Positions 26,619 through 36,266 are shown, counted from the stretch's first letter. The stretch: DNA of 64,000 nucleotides from Actinotalea sp. Marseille-Q4924 (GCF_916618755.1 NZ_CAKAKB010000006.1:248001-312000); one strand, 5' to 3'. A program made the numbers and translations. The notes: generated by a model from the letters alone, not told the origin.

Positions 26619-29610
26619 CCCGCTCGGTGCAGCCGTGATCCGCGCGCTGGACGGCCTGCAGGGGTACGAGCCCGAACCGTTGCTGGAGCTGGCGAACTTC
26701 CACCTACGGCGCTCCGAGGAGTCCCTCACCGAGGACGAACTCGTCGAGATGGTCACGACTTCGAACCTCGACGATCCCGTACGCATCCGCTTCCACATCC
26801 AGCTGTCGCGTTGGGACGGTGTCGACGACGAGCCGTGGGCACACACACCGGACGGTGCGCTCACCCAGGCAGGGTCGCCGGCCCGGCGTGCCCATGTCAT
26901 CGGGCTCCTCGGCCTCGGCAACGACTCCGCCGCCAGGATCGGCGAGGCATTCCCCGTCCACGGTCTGGACACCGTCGTCATCGCCGAGGAGCCGGCCGAC
27001 TGGACACCCTGGTACACCGACGACCGAGCCAACGAGCGGACCTTCTACTGGGACGCCTACAAGGGCGTGCTCGCGCAGAAGATGGACGCCTACGCCGTCG
27101 ACCGTCTGGACCACGCCACGCGTGAGGTGGTGCGGCGGCTCGCCGATCCGTCGCGGCCACAGCCGTACCAGTCGAAGGGGCTGGTCGTCGGGCACGTGCA
27201 GAGCGGCAAGACCGCCAACTTCACCGGCGTGATCGCCAAGGCCGTGGACGCCGGTTACCGCCTGGTGATCGTGCTCACCGGCACGATCGAGATCCTGCGC
27301 GCCCAGACCCAGCGGCGGTTGGACATGGAGCTGGTCGGCGTCGAGAACATCCTCGGCGGCATCGACCCGGCGAGCACGGACCTGCTCGCCGAGGTCGACT
27401 ACGCGGGCGACGGCGACCGGGACTGGGTGGACGGCAGATTCGTGAAGCACGGCGTCCGTCCCCGCGACGTCGGCGCGCCGGAGATCCGCCGGCTCACTCG
27501 ACTGAAGTGGGACTACCGCGCGCTCAAGCAGGGGATCGCCACACTCGACTTCCGCGTCGGCAACGAGCTGGCCGACGCGACGAAGCCGCTCTACGACCCC
27601 GTGAACCTGCACGGCACCGACGTCCGCGTCGCCGTCGTGAAGAAGAACAAGAAGGCGCTCGAGGATCTGGTCAAGGACCTGTCGCGGATCCACGCCCGCG
27701 CGGGCGAGATCCCCACCCTGATCATCGACGACGAGGCTGACCAGGCGTCCGTCAACACCCTGCGGGACAAACGTGCCTCGAAGGAGGAGGCCCGGGAGCG
27801 GACACGGATCAACAGCCTCATCGCGGAACTGCTCGGGCAGCTGAAGCGGGCGCAGTACGTGGGCTACACGGCCACTCCGTTCGCCAACGTCTTCATCGAC
27901 CCGGACGACTCCGAGGACCTCTTCCCCAAGGACTTCATCGTCAGCCTCGAGCCGCCGGCGGCCTACATGGGCGGCCGTGACTTCCACGACCTGCACCTGG
28001 CTCCGGAGGACGCGAGGACCGTGAAGAACTCGAACGAGCTGGCGTTCGTGCGGGACCTCACCGCCGATCCCGACGACGACGCGACGCGCGATGCCGAGCT
28101 GCTCCGGGCGATCGACTCCTACGTGCTGGCCGGTGCGGTGAAGCTCTGGCGGGACGACGTCGAGGGGAAGTCGCGGTTCAGGCACCACACGATGCTCGTC
28201 CACGAGGCGGTCGAGCAGAAGAAGCACGAGGAACTGGCTCGCTCCGTAGCGGCGACGTGGCGCCGCGCCGGGTACAGCCAGTCCCATGGTCTGCGCCGGC
28301 TCCACGACCTCTGGCGGGACGACGTCCTGCCGGTCAGCGAGGCTCGAGCCGACGGTCTGCCGGTTCCGCGCGACTTCAAGGAGCTCTCGCCATGGATCGG
28401 CCCGGCCGTGGACAGGATCTCGAGCGGCTCGTCGGCCATCGCGGTCGTCAACGGGAACAAGGAGTCCGACTACGCCCAGCCGGACCTGAACTTCGACACT
28501 CGTGACGTCTGGAAGATCCTGGTCGGCGGCGCCAAGCTGAGTCGCGGCTTCACGGTCGAAGGACTCACGGTGTCCTACTACACCCGGCGGACCACCGCGG
28601 CGGACACCCTCATGCAGATGGGCCGGTGGTTCGGCTACCGCGCCGGGTACAAGGACCTCGTGCGCCTCTATCTCGGCAGGTCCGTGCCCGCCCCGCGGGG
28701 AACGACGGTGGACCTCTACCGCACGTTCGAGGCGATCATCCGTGATGAGGAGGACTTCCGCCGGGAGCTGCGGGCGTTCCAGGGCCGGGACGCTCAGGGG
28801 AACCCGCTGCTGCGGCCACGTGACGTGCCGCCCATGGTCTTCCAGTCGGTGCCCTGGCTGAAGCCCACCGGGACGAACCGGATGTACAACGCCGTCCTCA
28901 GCTTCCAGGGTGAGGGCGGCCAGGTGCGGGACTTCTTCCAGCAGCCGCCGAGAGACGCGAAGGTGAACGAGGACCACTTCGCGGCGGTGGGCCCGTTGCT
29001 CGCTGCGGCCCAGGAGACGGGGTCGTTCGCCAACGACTCACGCAACCTCTACGCGGCCCGGTACGGGATCGTGGGCGCCGAGGCCCTCCTGAGCGTGATC
29101 CAGCAGTTCCGGTGGCAGAACGACGACGTCATCCAACCGACACTGACGTTCTACAGGAAGGCCATGGCCGAGGGGACGCTCCAGGACTGGGTCGTCATCG
29201 TCCCTCTCCTCGAGGGAGCCGCGGTCGCGAAACGGCACGTCGTGGATCACCAGGACACGTTCCATGTGCTCAAGCGCGAGCGCCGTCCGGAGCGCAACTG
29301 GGCCTTCTCGGGAAGCTCTCCCAGACAACGACCCTCCATGCGGATCGTCTCGGGCGGTCAGCCGCCCAGCGACGGCGATCCGATCGCCTCCGGGCTGCAC
29401 CGTGATCACCGTGGAGCGTTCCTCCTGACCTTCGCCGCTGACATCGGTGCGGGCAGAGGGCCGAAGGATCTCCGCGACCCGGCTCCGGCAGGCGACATCG
29501 CAACGCTCTTCTCCCTCGCCTTCCCGCGCTCAGCGGCTCCGTCGCCCCGGGTCGGCTTCTCGGTTCGCCGGCAGGGAGGAGGGCCGATCGTCCCCGTCAC
29601 GGGGACCTGA
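26611..29610 (+). CDS. Z1-domain superfamily II helicase
   Basis: A 999-residue Z1-type helicase. The Walker A motif is VGHVQSGKTANFTG (193-206), motif II is IIDDEADQAS, motif III/Z1 is GYTATPFANVF, and the C-terminal Z1 signatures are GGAKLSRGFTVEGLTVSYY and TLMQMGRWFGYR. The family occurs beside MutL/MORC-like ATPases, Dcm and PD-(D/E)XK proteins in restriction loci and is presumed to translocate on DNA. The ATG at 26611 overlaps the end of the DUF4420 gene. After its stop there are 112 bases before the next gene, the largest gap in the operon, which could hold an internal promoter; none is obvious. Confidence 0.9.
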   Translation: MTDPLGAAVIRALDGLQGYEPEPLLELANFHLRRSEESLTEDELVEMVTTSNLDDPVRIRFHIQLSRWDGVDDEPWAHTPDGALTQAGSPARRAHVIGLLGLGNDSAARIGEAFPVHGLDTVVIAEEPADWTPWYTDDRANERTFYWDAYKGVLAQKMDAYAVDRLDHATREVVRRLADPSRPQPYQSKGLVVGHVQSGKTANFTGVIAKAVDAGYRLVIVLTGTIEILRAQTQRRLDMELVGVENILGGIDPASTDLLAEVDYAGDGDRDWVDGRFVKHGVRPRDVGAPEIRRLTRLKWDYRALKQGIATLDFRVGNELADATKPLYDPVNLHGTDVRVAVVKKNKKALEDLVKDLSRIHARAGEIPTLIIDDEADQASVNTLRDKRASKEEARERTRINSLIAELLGQLKRAQYVGYTATPFANVFIDPDDSEDLFPKDFIVSLEPPAAYMGGRDFHDLHLAPEDARTVKNSNELAFVRDLTADPDDDATRDAELLRAIDSYVLAGAVKLWRDDVEGKSRFRHHTMLVHEAVEQKKHEELARSVAATWRRAGYSQSHGLRRLHDLWRDDVLPVSEARADGLPVPRDFKELSPWIGPAVDRISSGSSAIAVVNGNKESDYAQPDLNFDTRDVWKILVGGAKLSRGFTVEGLTVSYYTRRTTAADTLMQMGRWFGYRAGYKDLVRLYLGRSVPAPRGTTVDLYRTFEAIIRDEEDFRRELRAFQGRDAQGNPLLRPRDVPPMVFQSVPWLKPTGTNRMYNAVLSFQGEGGQVRDFFQQPPRDAKVNEDHFAAVGPLLAAAQETGSFANDSRNLYAARYGIVGAEALLSVIQQFRWQNDDVIQPTLTFYRKAMAEGTLQDWVVIVPLLEGAAVAKRHVVDHQDTFHVLKRERRPERNWAFSGSSPRQRPSMRIVSGGQPPSDGDPIASGLHRDHRGAFLLTFAADIGAGRGPKDLRDPAPAGDIATLFSLAFPRSAAPSPRVGFSVRRQGGGPIVPVTGT

Positions 29611-29722
29611 CCGCATCCATACTCGATCGGCGGTCGCCGCGAACCTCGGGACGACGCAGACTGGACACACAGGGGCAGGGCACCGATCGACCCGGCCCGG
29701 ACAAGGACGTCCCGGACACACG

Positions 29723-32700
29723 GTGAGCTCACTTCCGTTCGACACCGACGATCTGACCGACACGTTCGGCTACTTCCCGTTGCACTCGGCGGCCGCCGAA
29801 CTGCTGCAGACAGCGGTGTTCGACCGACTTCTCGTGATCGCGCGGTCCGTTCCGGATGTCGTCCACCTCGTCGACGAGGCACGGCTCTTGCTACCCGACT
29901 CATGCCCACTGCCGGACGGCGCCTACTGGTTCGCCGGCGGGCTCGACCCCACGCTCGCCGTAGTCGTCGATGCAGGGACGCCTGAGGCTCAGACCCAGTC
30001 CGCCGCGCCGAGCTCGCTCCCTGACGACCACCCTCTGGTCGCCGCCCTCTCCTGGGGCGAACACCTGTGGGAACAGGCGTACCCGATCGCGCCGCCGCGG
30101 TATGCGGTGAACGAGGCGCTCCTGACCGTCCCTGCGGGGCGTGACGCCATCGTCCAGCGGCGGCGTTTCACCGAAGGCACGTGGCTGTACGACGTGCGTA
30201 CGGACGGTCGCATGAGTCAGGTGCTGGAGTCCGGCCTGGCTCCGATCGCGGCCGTCGACGACCCCACCGTGTGGGTCACCGAGGAACCCGCTTCCGTGAA
30301 CAGATTCGGTGCGACCCTCACACGAGCCAAGCTCAGGGGCACGTTCGCCAACACCCTGTTCTCGTTCCGTGCCACCAGGACGTCCTTCCGGCCGTACCAG
30401 TTCAAACCCGTCCTCAAGCTGCTGCAGACCGGGAAGGCCCGCCTCCTCGTCGCCGACGAGGTCGGCCTCGGCAAGACCATCGAGGCGGGGCTCATCTGGA
30501 CGGAGCTCGAGGCGCGGCGCGAGGCCGACCGTGTCCTGGTCGTGTGCCCGTCGTCCCTCCTCGGCAAGTGGAAGGAGGAGATGGACGAGCGGTTCGGCTT
30601 CGAGCTGACGGAACTCGATACCGCCGGCCTCCGCACACTGCTCGAGAAGCACCAGACCGGCCGCACACCCGCCCGCGGCGCCTACATCTGCTCGCTCGAG
30701 AGGCTGCGCAAGTGGGACGGGCTCGAGGACTTCGCGCAGTCGCCGCCGGCGTTCGACCTCGTCATCGTCGACGAGGCGCACTCCATGCGGAACGCCGACA
30801 CCCGCAGCCACGCACTGGGCGAGCAGCTCACCGACTGGGCGGACGCACTGGTGTTCCTCACTGCGACGCCGATCAACCTCCGCCAGGAGGACCTGCTGCA
30901 CCTCCTCGAGCTGCTGGTCCCGGAGGACTTCGGCGATCTCGCCGATCTCGAGCGACGGCTCGAACCCAACGCCGTCCTGAACCGGCTCAGCGAGGCCATC
31001 TCCCGGCCGTCGTCGACGGTCGCAGAGCGGGTAGCACTGCTCGACCGGCTTCCGACCAGTGACTTCGGGCGGACCCTGGCTCTCCGTCCTGACGTCCCGG
31101 TCCTACGAGAGGTGATCTCGCGGACCCCCTTCCTCGCGGCCGACGTCGTGGAGGCCCGCAGGCTGCTCGCCGACCTCAACACGCTCTCCGCGGTCATCAC
31201 CCGAACCCGCAAGGCGGAAGTCGACGACCGCAAGACACTTCGGGAACCAGACCTCACGAAGGTCGTATGGACCCCTGACGAGGAGCGCTTCTACGAGGAG
31301 TACGTCCGCTGGTGTCACGCTCGGGCGGATGCCGTGGGCATGCCGGTGTACTTCGCGATGCAGATGCCGTTGCGCCTGGCGAGTGCGTGCTTGCCCATGG
31401 CTCGCCGCGCTGTGTTGGAGCCCAGCGGCGCGCTGATGCAGGACGAGGACGATCCCGCGGCTCAGCACCAGACGGCCGTCGTGGCTCCCCACCGTGAACT
31501 GCTCGAAGCAGCGGCCGCCCTCGACCCCGATGTCGACAGCAAGTTCGACCGGCTGGCCCCGGTCCTTGACCGCCTCATCAGCCACCAACGCAAGCGTGTT
31601 CTGCTCTTCACCTTCTCCCGGCCCACTCTCTCCTACCTGCGTGGCCGCCTGGGTGACCGGTTCCGGACCGAGGTCATGCACGGCGGGGTCGCGCGCGAGG
31701 AGCGGCGCCAGATCCTCAAGCGATTCCGTGCCGGAGAGATCGACCTCGTCCTCGCCAACCGTGTCGCCAGCGAGGGCCTGGACTTCGAGTTCTGCTCCGC
31801 CGTCGTCAACTACGACCTCCCGTGGAACCCGATGGAGATCGAGCAACGCATCGGCCGCATCGATCGCATCGGGCAGCAGGAGGAGAAGGTCCTCGTCGCG
31901 AACTTCTACAACGAGGCGACGATCGACGAGCGGATCCTCGTCCGCGTCCTCGACCGGATCGAGATCTTCAAGCGCTCCATCGGGGAGATCGAACCGATCA
32001 TCAATCAGCAGGTGAAGGCACTGCAGGCAGCCTTCGACTTCACTCTCACTCCGGAACAGCGGGAGATGAAGGTCCGGCAGTTCGAGAGGGCGGTCGAGAC
32101 GCAGCGCGCCGGCATCCGTGAGCTCACCGACGCCTCCAGTGCGTTGCTGGTCAGCAACGACGTGGAGATCGCCGGCCTCGAGGACGACCTCATCCGGACA
32201 GGCCGGTACGTCGGACAGCGGGAACTGGCCCTCCTTCTGGACGACTGGGGTCGCACCGACGGCGCTCCGCCGGTGACGATCCACTCGGACGGCAGGTCCA
32301 TGGTGCTCCGAGGCAACACCGCCATGGCGGGGCGAGTCGAACAGCTGGGGCGCGACAGACGCCGCGCTCGGGCGGAGATCTCCGTCTACGCGTCGCAGCT
32401 GCGCGACGAGGCCGAGATCCATCTCGTCCTCGACCAGGAGTTCGCCCGCACCGGCGGCGGTGACCTCCTGACCGCCACGCACCCTCTGGTTCTGGCGGCG
32501 ACCGACGTCCCGGGCCATCGGCATGCCCGCTACTCGCAGATCCGGGTCGCCGGCCAGGAGGGGACGTCTCCCGGCTGGTACGTCGTCGTCCTGGCGCAGG
32601 CACGCGGAGCGACGATCGGTGGAGGCGACGAGATGTGGGCCACCGCGGTCGATCTTCAAGGCCGTGAGGTGAGCGACCGGGTAGCGGACCTCGTGCTCGC

Positions 32701-33085
32701 GGGTCTGGCTGCTGGGACCCTCAGCACTCCGGACGGCGCGGTCCCCACGACGGACCTGTCGCGTCCTGCACGGTGCGCGACCGACCTGCTCGCCGGCAGG
32801 CAGGTCCGGACACAGCGTCGTCAGGACGCAGAATCAGCGGCGCTCCGCGACGCGCGTCGCCTCACGATCACGGCCCAGTACGACCGGAGGATGGATGCGA
32901 TCCGCCGGAGGCGGGAGACGGCCCGTGCGCGCGGGCGCGGGCCCGCGACCGAACGACTGTTCGGCGGCCAGGCGAGACGCGCCGTGCAGCGACGTGACCA
33001 ACTGCTCGCAGAGCTCGACGACAAGGAACGAGCGGCCATCGAGCTCGAGATGCTCGCCGTCTGCGCCTTGGAGGTGACGCCGTGA
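29723..33085 (+). CDS. SNF2/RapA-like helicase (DrmD-like)
   Basis: An 1120-residue SNF2-family ATPase: motif I LLVADEVGLGKTIEAGLIW (241-259), motif II DEAH (350-353), motif III TATP (380-383), and motif VI QRIGRIDRIGQ in the second half. The first 200 residues are unassigned, and the C-terminal 300 include a coiled, Arg-rich stretch. The domain plan resembles the SNF2 helicase of class 1 DISARM (DrmD), but the rest of DISARM is absent. The frame is open well upstream into the Z1 gene; the GTG at 29723 starts the first sensible sequence (MSSLPFDTDDL). The stop overlaps the next start (GTGA). It is likely the DNA-translocating motor for the DUF1156/DUF499 part. Confidence 0.85.
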   Translation: MSSLPFDTDDLTDTFGYFPLHSAAAELLQTAVFDRLLVIARSVPDVVHLVDEARLLLPDSCPLPDGAYWFAGGLDPTLAVVVDAGTPEAQTQSAAPSSLPDDHPLVAALSWGEHLWEQAYPIAPPRYAVNEALLTVPAGRDAIVQRRRFTEGTWLYDVRTDGRMSQVLESGLAPIAAVDDPTVWVTEEPASVNRFGATLTRAKLRGTFANTLFSFRATRTSFRPYQFKPVLKLLQTGKARLLVADEVGLGKTIEAGLIWTELEARREADRVLVVCPSSLLGKWKEEMDERFGFELTELDTAGLRTLLEKHQTGRTPARGAYICSLERLRKWDGLEDFAQSPPAFDLVIVDEAHSMRNADTRSHALGEQLTDWADALVFLTATPINLRQEDLLHLLELLVPEDFGDLADLERRLEPNAVLNRLSEAISRPSSTVAERVALLDRLPTSDFGRTLALRPDVPVLREVISRTPFLAADVVEARRLLADLNTLSAVITRTRKAEVDDRKTLREPDLTKVVWTPDEERFYEEYVRWCHARADAVGMPVYFAMQMPLRLASACLPMARRAVLEPSGALMQDEDDPAAQHQTAVVAPHRELLEAAAALDPDVDSKFDRLAPVLDRLISHQRKRVLLFTFSRPTLSYLRGRLGDRFRTEVMHGGVAREERRQILKRFRAGEIDLVLANRVASEGLDFEFCSAVVNYDLPWNPMEIEQRIGRIDRIGQQEEKVLVANFYNEATIDERILVRVLDRIEIFKRSIGEIEPIINQQVKALQAAFDFTLTPEQREMKVRQFERAVETQRAGIRELTDASSALLVSNDVEIAGLEDDLIRTGRYVGQRELALLLDDWGRTDGAPPVTIHSDGRSMVLRGNTAMAGRVEQLGRDRRRARAEISVYASQLRDEAEIHLVLDQEFARTGGGDLLTATHPLVLAATDVPGHRHARYSQIRVAGQEGTSPGWYVVVLAQARGATIGGGDEMWATAVDLQGREVSDRVADLVLAGLAAGTLSTPDGAVPTTDLSRPARCATDLLAGRQVRTQRRQDAESAALRDARRLTITAQYDRRMDAIRRRRETARARGRGPATERLFGGQARRAVQRRDQLLAELDDKERAAIELEMLAVCALEVTP

Positions 33086-35061
33086 AGTCGACCCCGGAAC
33101 GCCGGATCGACGCTGCTGACGAGCGGGCCGCCGAGAGCCGCTACCGCAAGGCACTGGAGCGGAAGCAGCATCCCGTCAAGTACCAGGGCCCGCGGAACAC
33201 GCAGTGGACCGGCACCGGTCGCCCGCACCTCGCGCCGCATGCACAAGGTGAGCTCGTCGGTCGCGTCGCTCTGCGTGGTGTCCATCCCCTGATCGATGCT
33301 GGTGACTTCTACATCGGCGAGCGGTACGTGGAGGAGGACGGACTCCACGTCTACAGCTGGGCAGCCCCCGTCGCGTGTGCCTTCTTCCGTGGCACGAATC
33401 ACCATGCGCTCTGCGAGTCGACGGTGGCTGTTCGGACCTTCCTTCGTCGGGACGGCGTCATCGCCCAGGTCGTCGAAGAGGCGCTGGTGGACGGGGTCAC
33501 CGATCCGTTCTCACGTCGCGAACTGTCCATCCCGGCAGCACCTCGCAAGGTGACCCTCCCCCGGCCCGCCCCTGATGCGCCGGTACAGCGCTCGAGCGAG
33601 GCGACCGCCTCGAAGACTCCTGCAGTCGGTCGCAACGTGCCGGCTCCAGTGAGTGAGGGGCAACCGACTGCACTACGTCGATCGCCCTCGCCGGCCAGGG
33701 CCCACCTCCGCGCCGAGTCGGCCTTGCGTGAGCGCCTGGCAGCCCCTCGGTCCAGCCGCCTCGAAGCGGTGCTGTCCACCCTGCAGCCGGATCAGTACGA
33801 CCTGGTGTCCCGACCGGGGAACGAGCCATTGCTCGTCCAGGGTCACCCAGGGACCGGCAAGACGATCATCGCGATCCACCGTGCAGCCTTCCTTGTCGAC
33901 ACCGAGCGGCGGGAGAACCGCGTCCGAAAGCTCCTCCTGGTCGGACCGACGCGCGAGTACGCCGACCACGTCAGCGGGCTCCTCGGCAGCCTCGTCACGG
34001 ACCCTCATTCGGTCGAGGTCACTTCCGTCGATGACCTGATCCAGCGCATCCGTGGCGTCAGCACAGAGCTGAGTGGACCCCTCTGCCGGGACTACCGCGA
34101 CGCAGATGTCCACCTCATGCTTCTGGCTCAGGACGCGCGGCGGCGGCTTCAGCGGCGCGGCGTGCTTCCGCCAGGCCGCCGAGAGGCTGCAGCCGCCGTC
34201 TACGAAGCGTTGCGGACGAACGGGGACACCCAAGGCGTGATCACGTCCGACCGCGAATGGTCGTCCTACCTCACCACTCAACTCCCGGCGTACGATCGGG
34301 CGCACGGTTACCGCGTCCTTCAAGGGCTGCTCGCTGCTTGCGCCTGGGCCTTGAGCCCACCGCCGGACCTGCGCGGGTTCGACCACGTGATCGTGGACGA
34401 GGCGCAGGATGTGCTGCCCTTGCAGTGGGCACTTCTCGACAACCTTCTCGAAGAGCCGAGTTGGACGGTCCTGGGCGATATGAACCAGCGACGGAACGAC
34501 TGGGCGTTCCACTCCTGGACACACATCGCAGACCATCTCGGTTGCCTGGACGAGGCTGGGAAGCCGCCGGTCGTGGTGGTCGAACGCGGCTACCGTTCGA
34601 CGGGACCCATCATGCGATTCGCGGGGCTGCTCCTCCCCCGTCATGAGCGGACCGTCGAGTCACTGCAGGCCGACGGTCCGGAACCGGTCGTCGTCCGCGT
34701 CGCCCAGACCGTCCTCCAAGAGGAGGTCGTGACGACTGCAACGAGCCTCCTGGGTCGTCACACCGCTGGAACGGTCGCCGTGATCACCGTGGACCCTCGT
34801 GGCGCCCGAGAGCGCTTCGCCCATCAGGGCTGGAAGTGCCGAGGGCAGCGCTGCGAACGCGGAGGGCAGGCGGTGCGCGTACTGCATCCTGAGTCGGCCC
34901 GAGGCCTCGAGTTCGACGCGGTCGTCGTCGTCGAACCCGCGGACTTCCCCATCAACCTTGGACGCAACGGCCTGCTCTACACGAGCCTGACCCGAGCGAA
35001 CAGGGAACTGGCAGTGGTCCACAGCAAGCGGCTTCCTGACGGCCTCGCCGGGCGGCGCTGA
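33082..35061 (+). CDS. UvrD-like (superfamily I) helicase/ATPase
   Basis: A 659-residue protein. Residues 1-150 form a small unassigned domain (from RVALRGVHPLIDAGDFYIGERYVE); residues 160-225 are a low-complexity linker. Then comes the SF1 core: Walker A GHPGTGKTIIA (254-264), VIVDEAQDVLPLQW (motif II), YRSTGPIMRFA, and the late motifs SARGLEFDAVVVVEPADFP and YTSLTRANRELAVVH. The core is short compared with full UvrD, so it may be an ATPase switch rather than a processive helicase. It is coupled to the SNF2 gene by a GTGA overlap and is the last gene of the operon. Confidence 0.85.
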   Translation: MKSTPERRIDAADERAAESRYRKALERKQHPVKYQGPRNTQWTGTGRPHLAPHAQGELVGRVALRGVHPLIDAGDFYIGERYVEEDGLHVYSWAAPVACAFFRGTNHHALCESTVAVRTFLRRDGVIAQVVEEALVDGVTDPFSRRELSIPAAPRKVTLPRPAPDAPVQRSSEATASKTPAVGRNVPAPVSEGQPTALRRSPSPARAHLRAESALRERLAAPRSSRLEAVLSTLQPDQYDLVSRPGNEPLLVQGHPGTGKTIIAIHRAAFLVDTERRENRVRKLLLVGPTREYADHVSGLLGSLVTDPHSVEVTSVDDLIQRIRGVSTELSGPLCRDYRDADVHLMLLAQDARRRLQRRGVLPPGRREAAAAVYEALRTNGDTQGVITSDREWSSYLTTQLPAYDRAHGYRVLQGLLAACAWALSPPPDLRGFDHVIVDEAQDVLPLQWALLDNLLEEPSWTVLGDMNQRRNDWAFHSWTHIADHLGCLDEAGKPPVVVVERGYRSTGPIMRFAGLLLPRHERTVESLQADGPEPVVVRVAQTVLQEEVVTTATSLLGRHTAGTVAVITVDPRGARERFAHQGWKCRGQRCERGGQAVRVLHPESARGLEFDAVVVVEPADFPINLGRNGLLYTSLTRANRELAVVHSKRLPDGLAGRR

Positions 35062-35171
35062 CCGCGGATTCGCCGATCCCCCTGCCGACCAGACACATCG
35101 GGTCCCGAATCGGCAGTGAAGAGCCGGTCGTCGACCTGGACTTCCGAGAGCCTCGGCGCAGGACAGCCACT

Positions 35172-36266
35172 TCACCCATCCACGCCGACGGACGTACGCC
35201 CACGGAACCGGTTCTCCCGATGCCACTCGAAGTACGGCTCTCTCCCTGGTGACCACGCCGGTGCCCTGTGCCGGTCGAGTCCGCGAAGTACCGTCCGGAG
35301 GTGGGCGTCCCCAGCAGCCACGCGCGCGATGACGATGCGGCCGGTCGCGTCGACCGCGAGATAGCCACGTTCGTACAACGCATCGCATCCGAGCGTGCAC
35401 GCGGCCATCGCTACGTGCGGCATGTCCAGCCGCTCCTCCTCGGAGCACTCGCTGCGCGGCTTCACGTGAGCGGCGACAAGGAGGGCGCGCGGCAGGTATC
35501 GCCCACAGAGCCCGCACTGGGCCGGCATCTCTGAAGCCGCAGCGCCGATTCCAAGGGAGTCCCGCAGCAGGGACTGCTCCAAGCGCACCGCGCGCGCGGC
35601 GCCCGCTGCGTCGGTCGTGCCCATCGCTTCCAGCCGTGCGAGTAGATCATCCAGCCCGGGCGGGGCGGCGACATCGCCAGGCGTCTCGACCGTCACTCCG
35701 CGGGCAGCGCCATGAGAGATGTCGATGACGCCCGTTCCGGATCGGCGGACCGACTCACCCGGAATCTCGTCGGCGAACTCGGCAAGCAGCTGATCGGCCT
35801 TCGGGCCGGTGATCAGACGGAGTCCTCGGAAGTCGTCCGCCACACCGAAGCCTCCGCGGGTCCGGAACTCGCGGTAGGGGATGTCGGTGAAGGCGAACGG
35901 CTCGAGGCTGTACACATGCCGGTAGCTGCCGTGCGCGGGGTGCCGGGGCCAGAGGGCGTCCGCGAGTGAAGGGTTGTCGGTCAGCAAGCCGATCCGACCG
36001 ATCGCCAGCACCCGACTGTTGCCTGTGAAGATGACGACGTCGCCGGGATCCAGCTGTGCCATTTTCGCCGAGTGGTAGCGGTGAGCACCCCAGATCGGCG
36101 CTCGCCCTTCGGGGTGCACCTCCTCCAGGCGCCGTCGTTCGGCGCCGCTGAGCGCGGCGGCGACCGCACCGGAGCGGAAGTCGACGGGTGTTTCGATGGT
36201 GGTGGCCCAGTTGCGCCGACCCTGCGCCACTGCCACGCCTGTGGCGTGGATCAGCACCGAGGTCAC
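35172..36266 (-). CDS. HNH-type endonuclease with PUA/EVE-like N-terminal module
   Basis: A 364-residue protein. The N-terminal half includes KMAQLDPGDVVIFTGNSRVLAIGRIG, which has the shape of a PUA/EVE-like modified-base binding module (inference). The C-terminus is an HNH-related nuclease: MPAQCGLCGRYLP, AAHVKPRSECSEEE, then CTLGCDALYERGYLAVD. Cysteines stand where many HNH_2 proteins have Asn and His, so metal binding may differ. The GTG at 36266 begins VTSVLIHATGVAVAQ; an ATG at 36347 would add 27 residues with no conserved look. It converges on the central operon, like a mirror of the HNH gene at 11361. Confidence 0.7.
   Translation of the reverse strand: MTSVLIHATGVAVAQGRRNWATTIETPVDFRSGAVAAALSGAERRRLEEVHPEGRAPIWGAHRYHSAKMAQLDPGDVVIFTGNSRVLAIGRIGLLTDNPSLADALWPRHPAHGSYRHVYSLEPFAFTDIPYREFRTRGGFGVADDFRGLRLITGPKADQLLAEFADEIPGESVRRSGTGVIDISHGAARGVTVETPGDVAAPPGLDDLLARLEAMGTTDAAGAARAVRLEQSLLRDSLGIGAAASEMPAQCGLCGRYLPRALLVAAHVKPRSECSEEERLDMPHVAMAACTLGCDALYERGYLAVDATGRIVIARVAAGDAHLRTVLRGLDRHRAPAWSPGREPYFEWHRENRFRGRTSVGVDG

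Noticed and set aside
29447-29722. Longer start for the SNF2 gene inside the Z1 gene
   Set aside because: The frame is open back to 29447, but this part overlaps the conserved end of the Z1 gene and reads as Arg/Ser/Pro-rich nonsense until the GTG at 29723.
14052-35061. Complete DISARM system
   Set aside because: A DrmD-like SNF2 helicase and a methyltransferase are present, but no DUF1998 protein, DrmA-type helicase or phospholipase-D nuclease was found.
14052-35061. BREX or a classical type I restriction system
   Set aside because: No PglZ, BrxL/Lon, PglX, HsdR or HsdS signature is seen; the ATPases present belong to GHKL, DUF499, Z1, SNF2 and UvrD groups.
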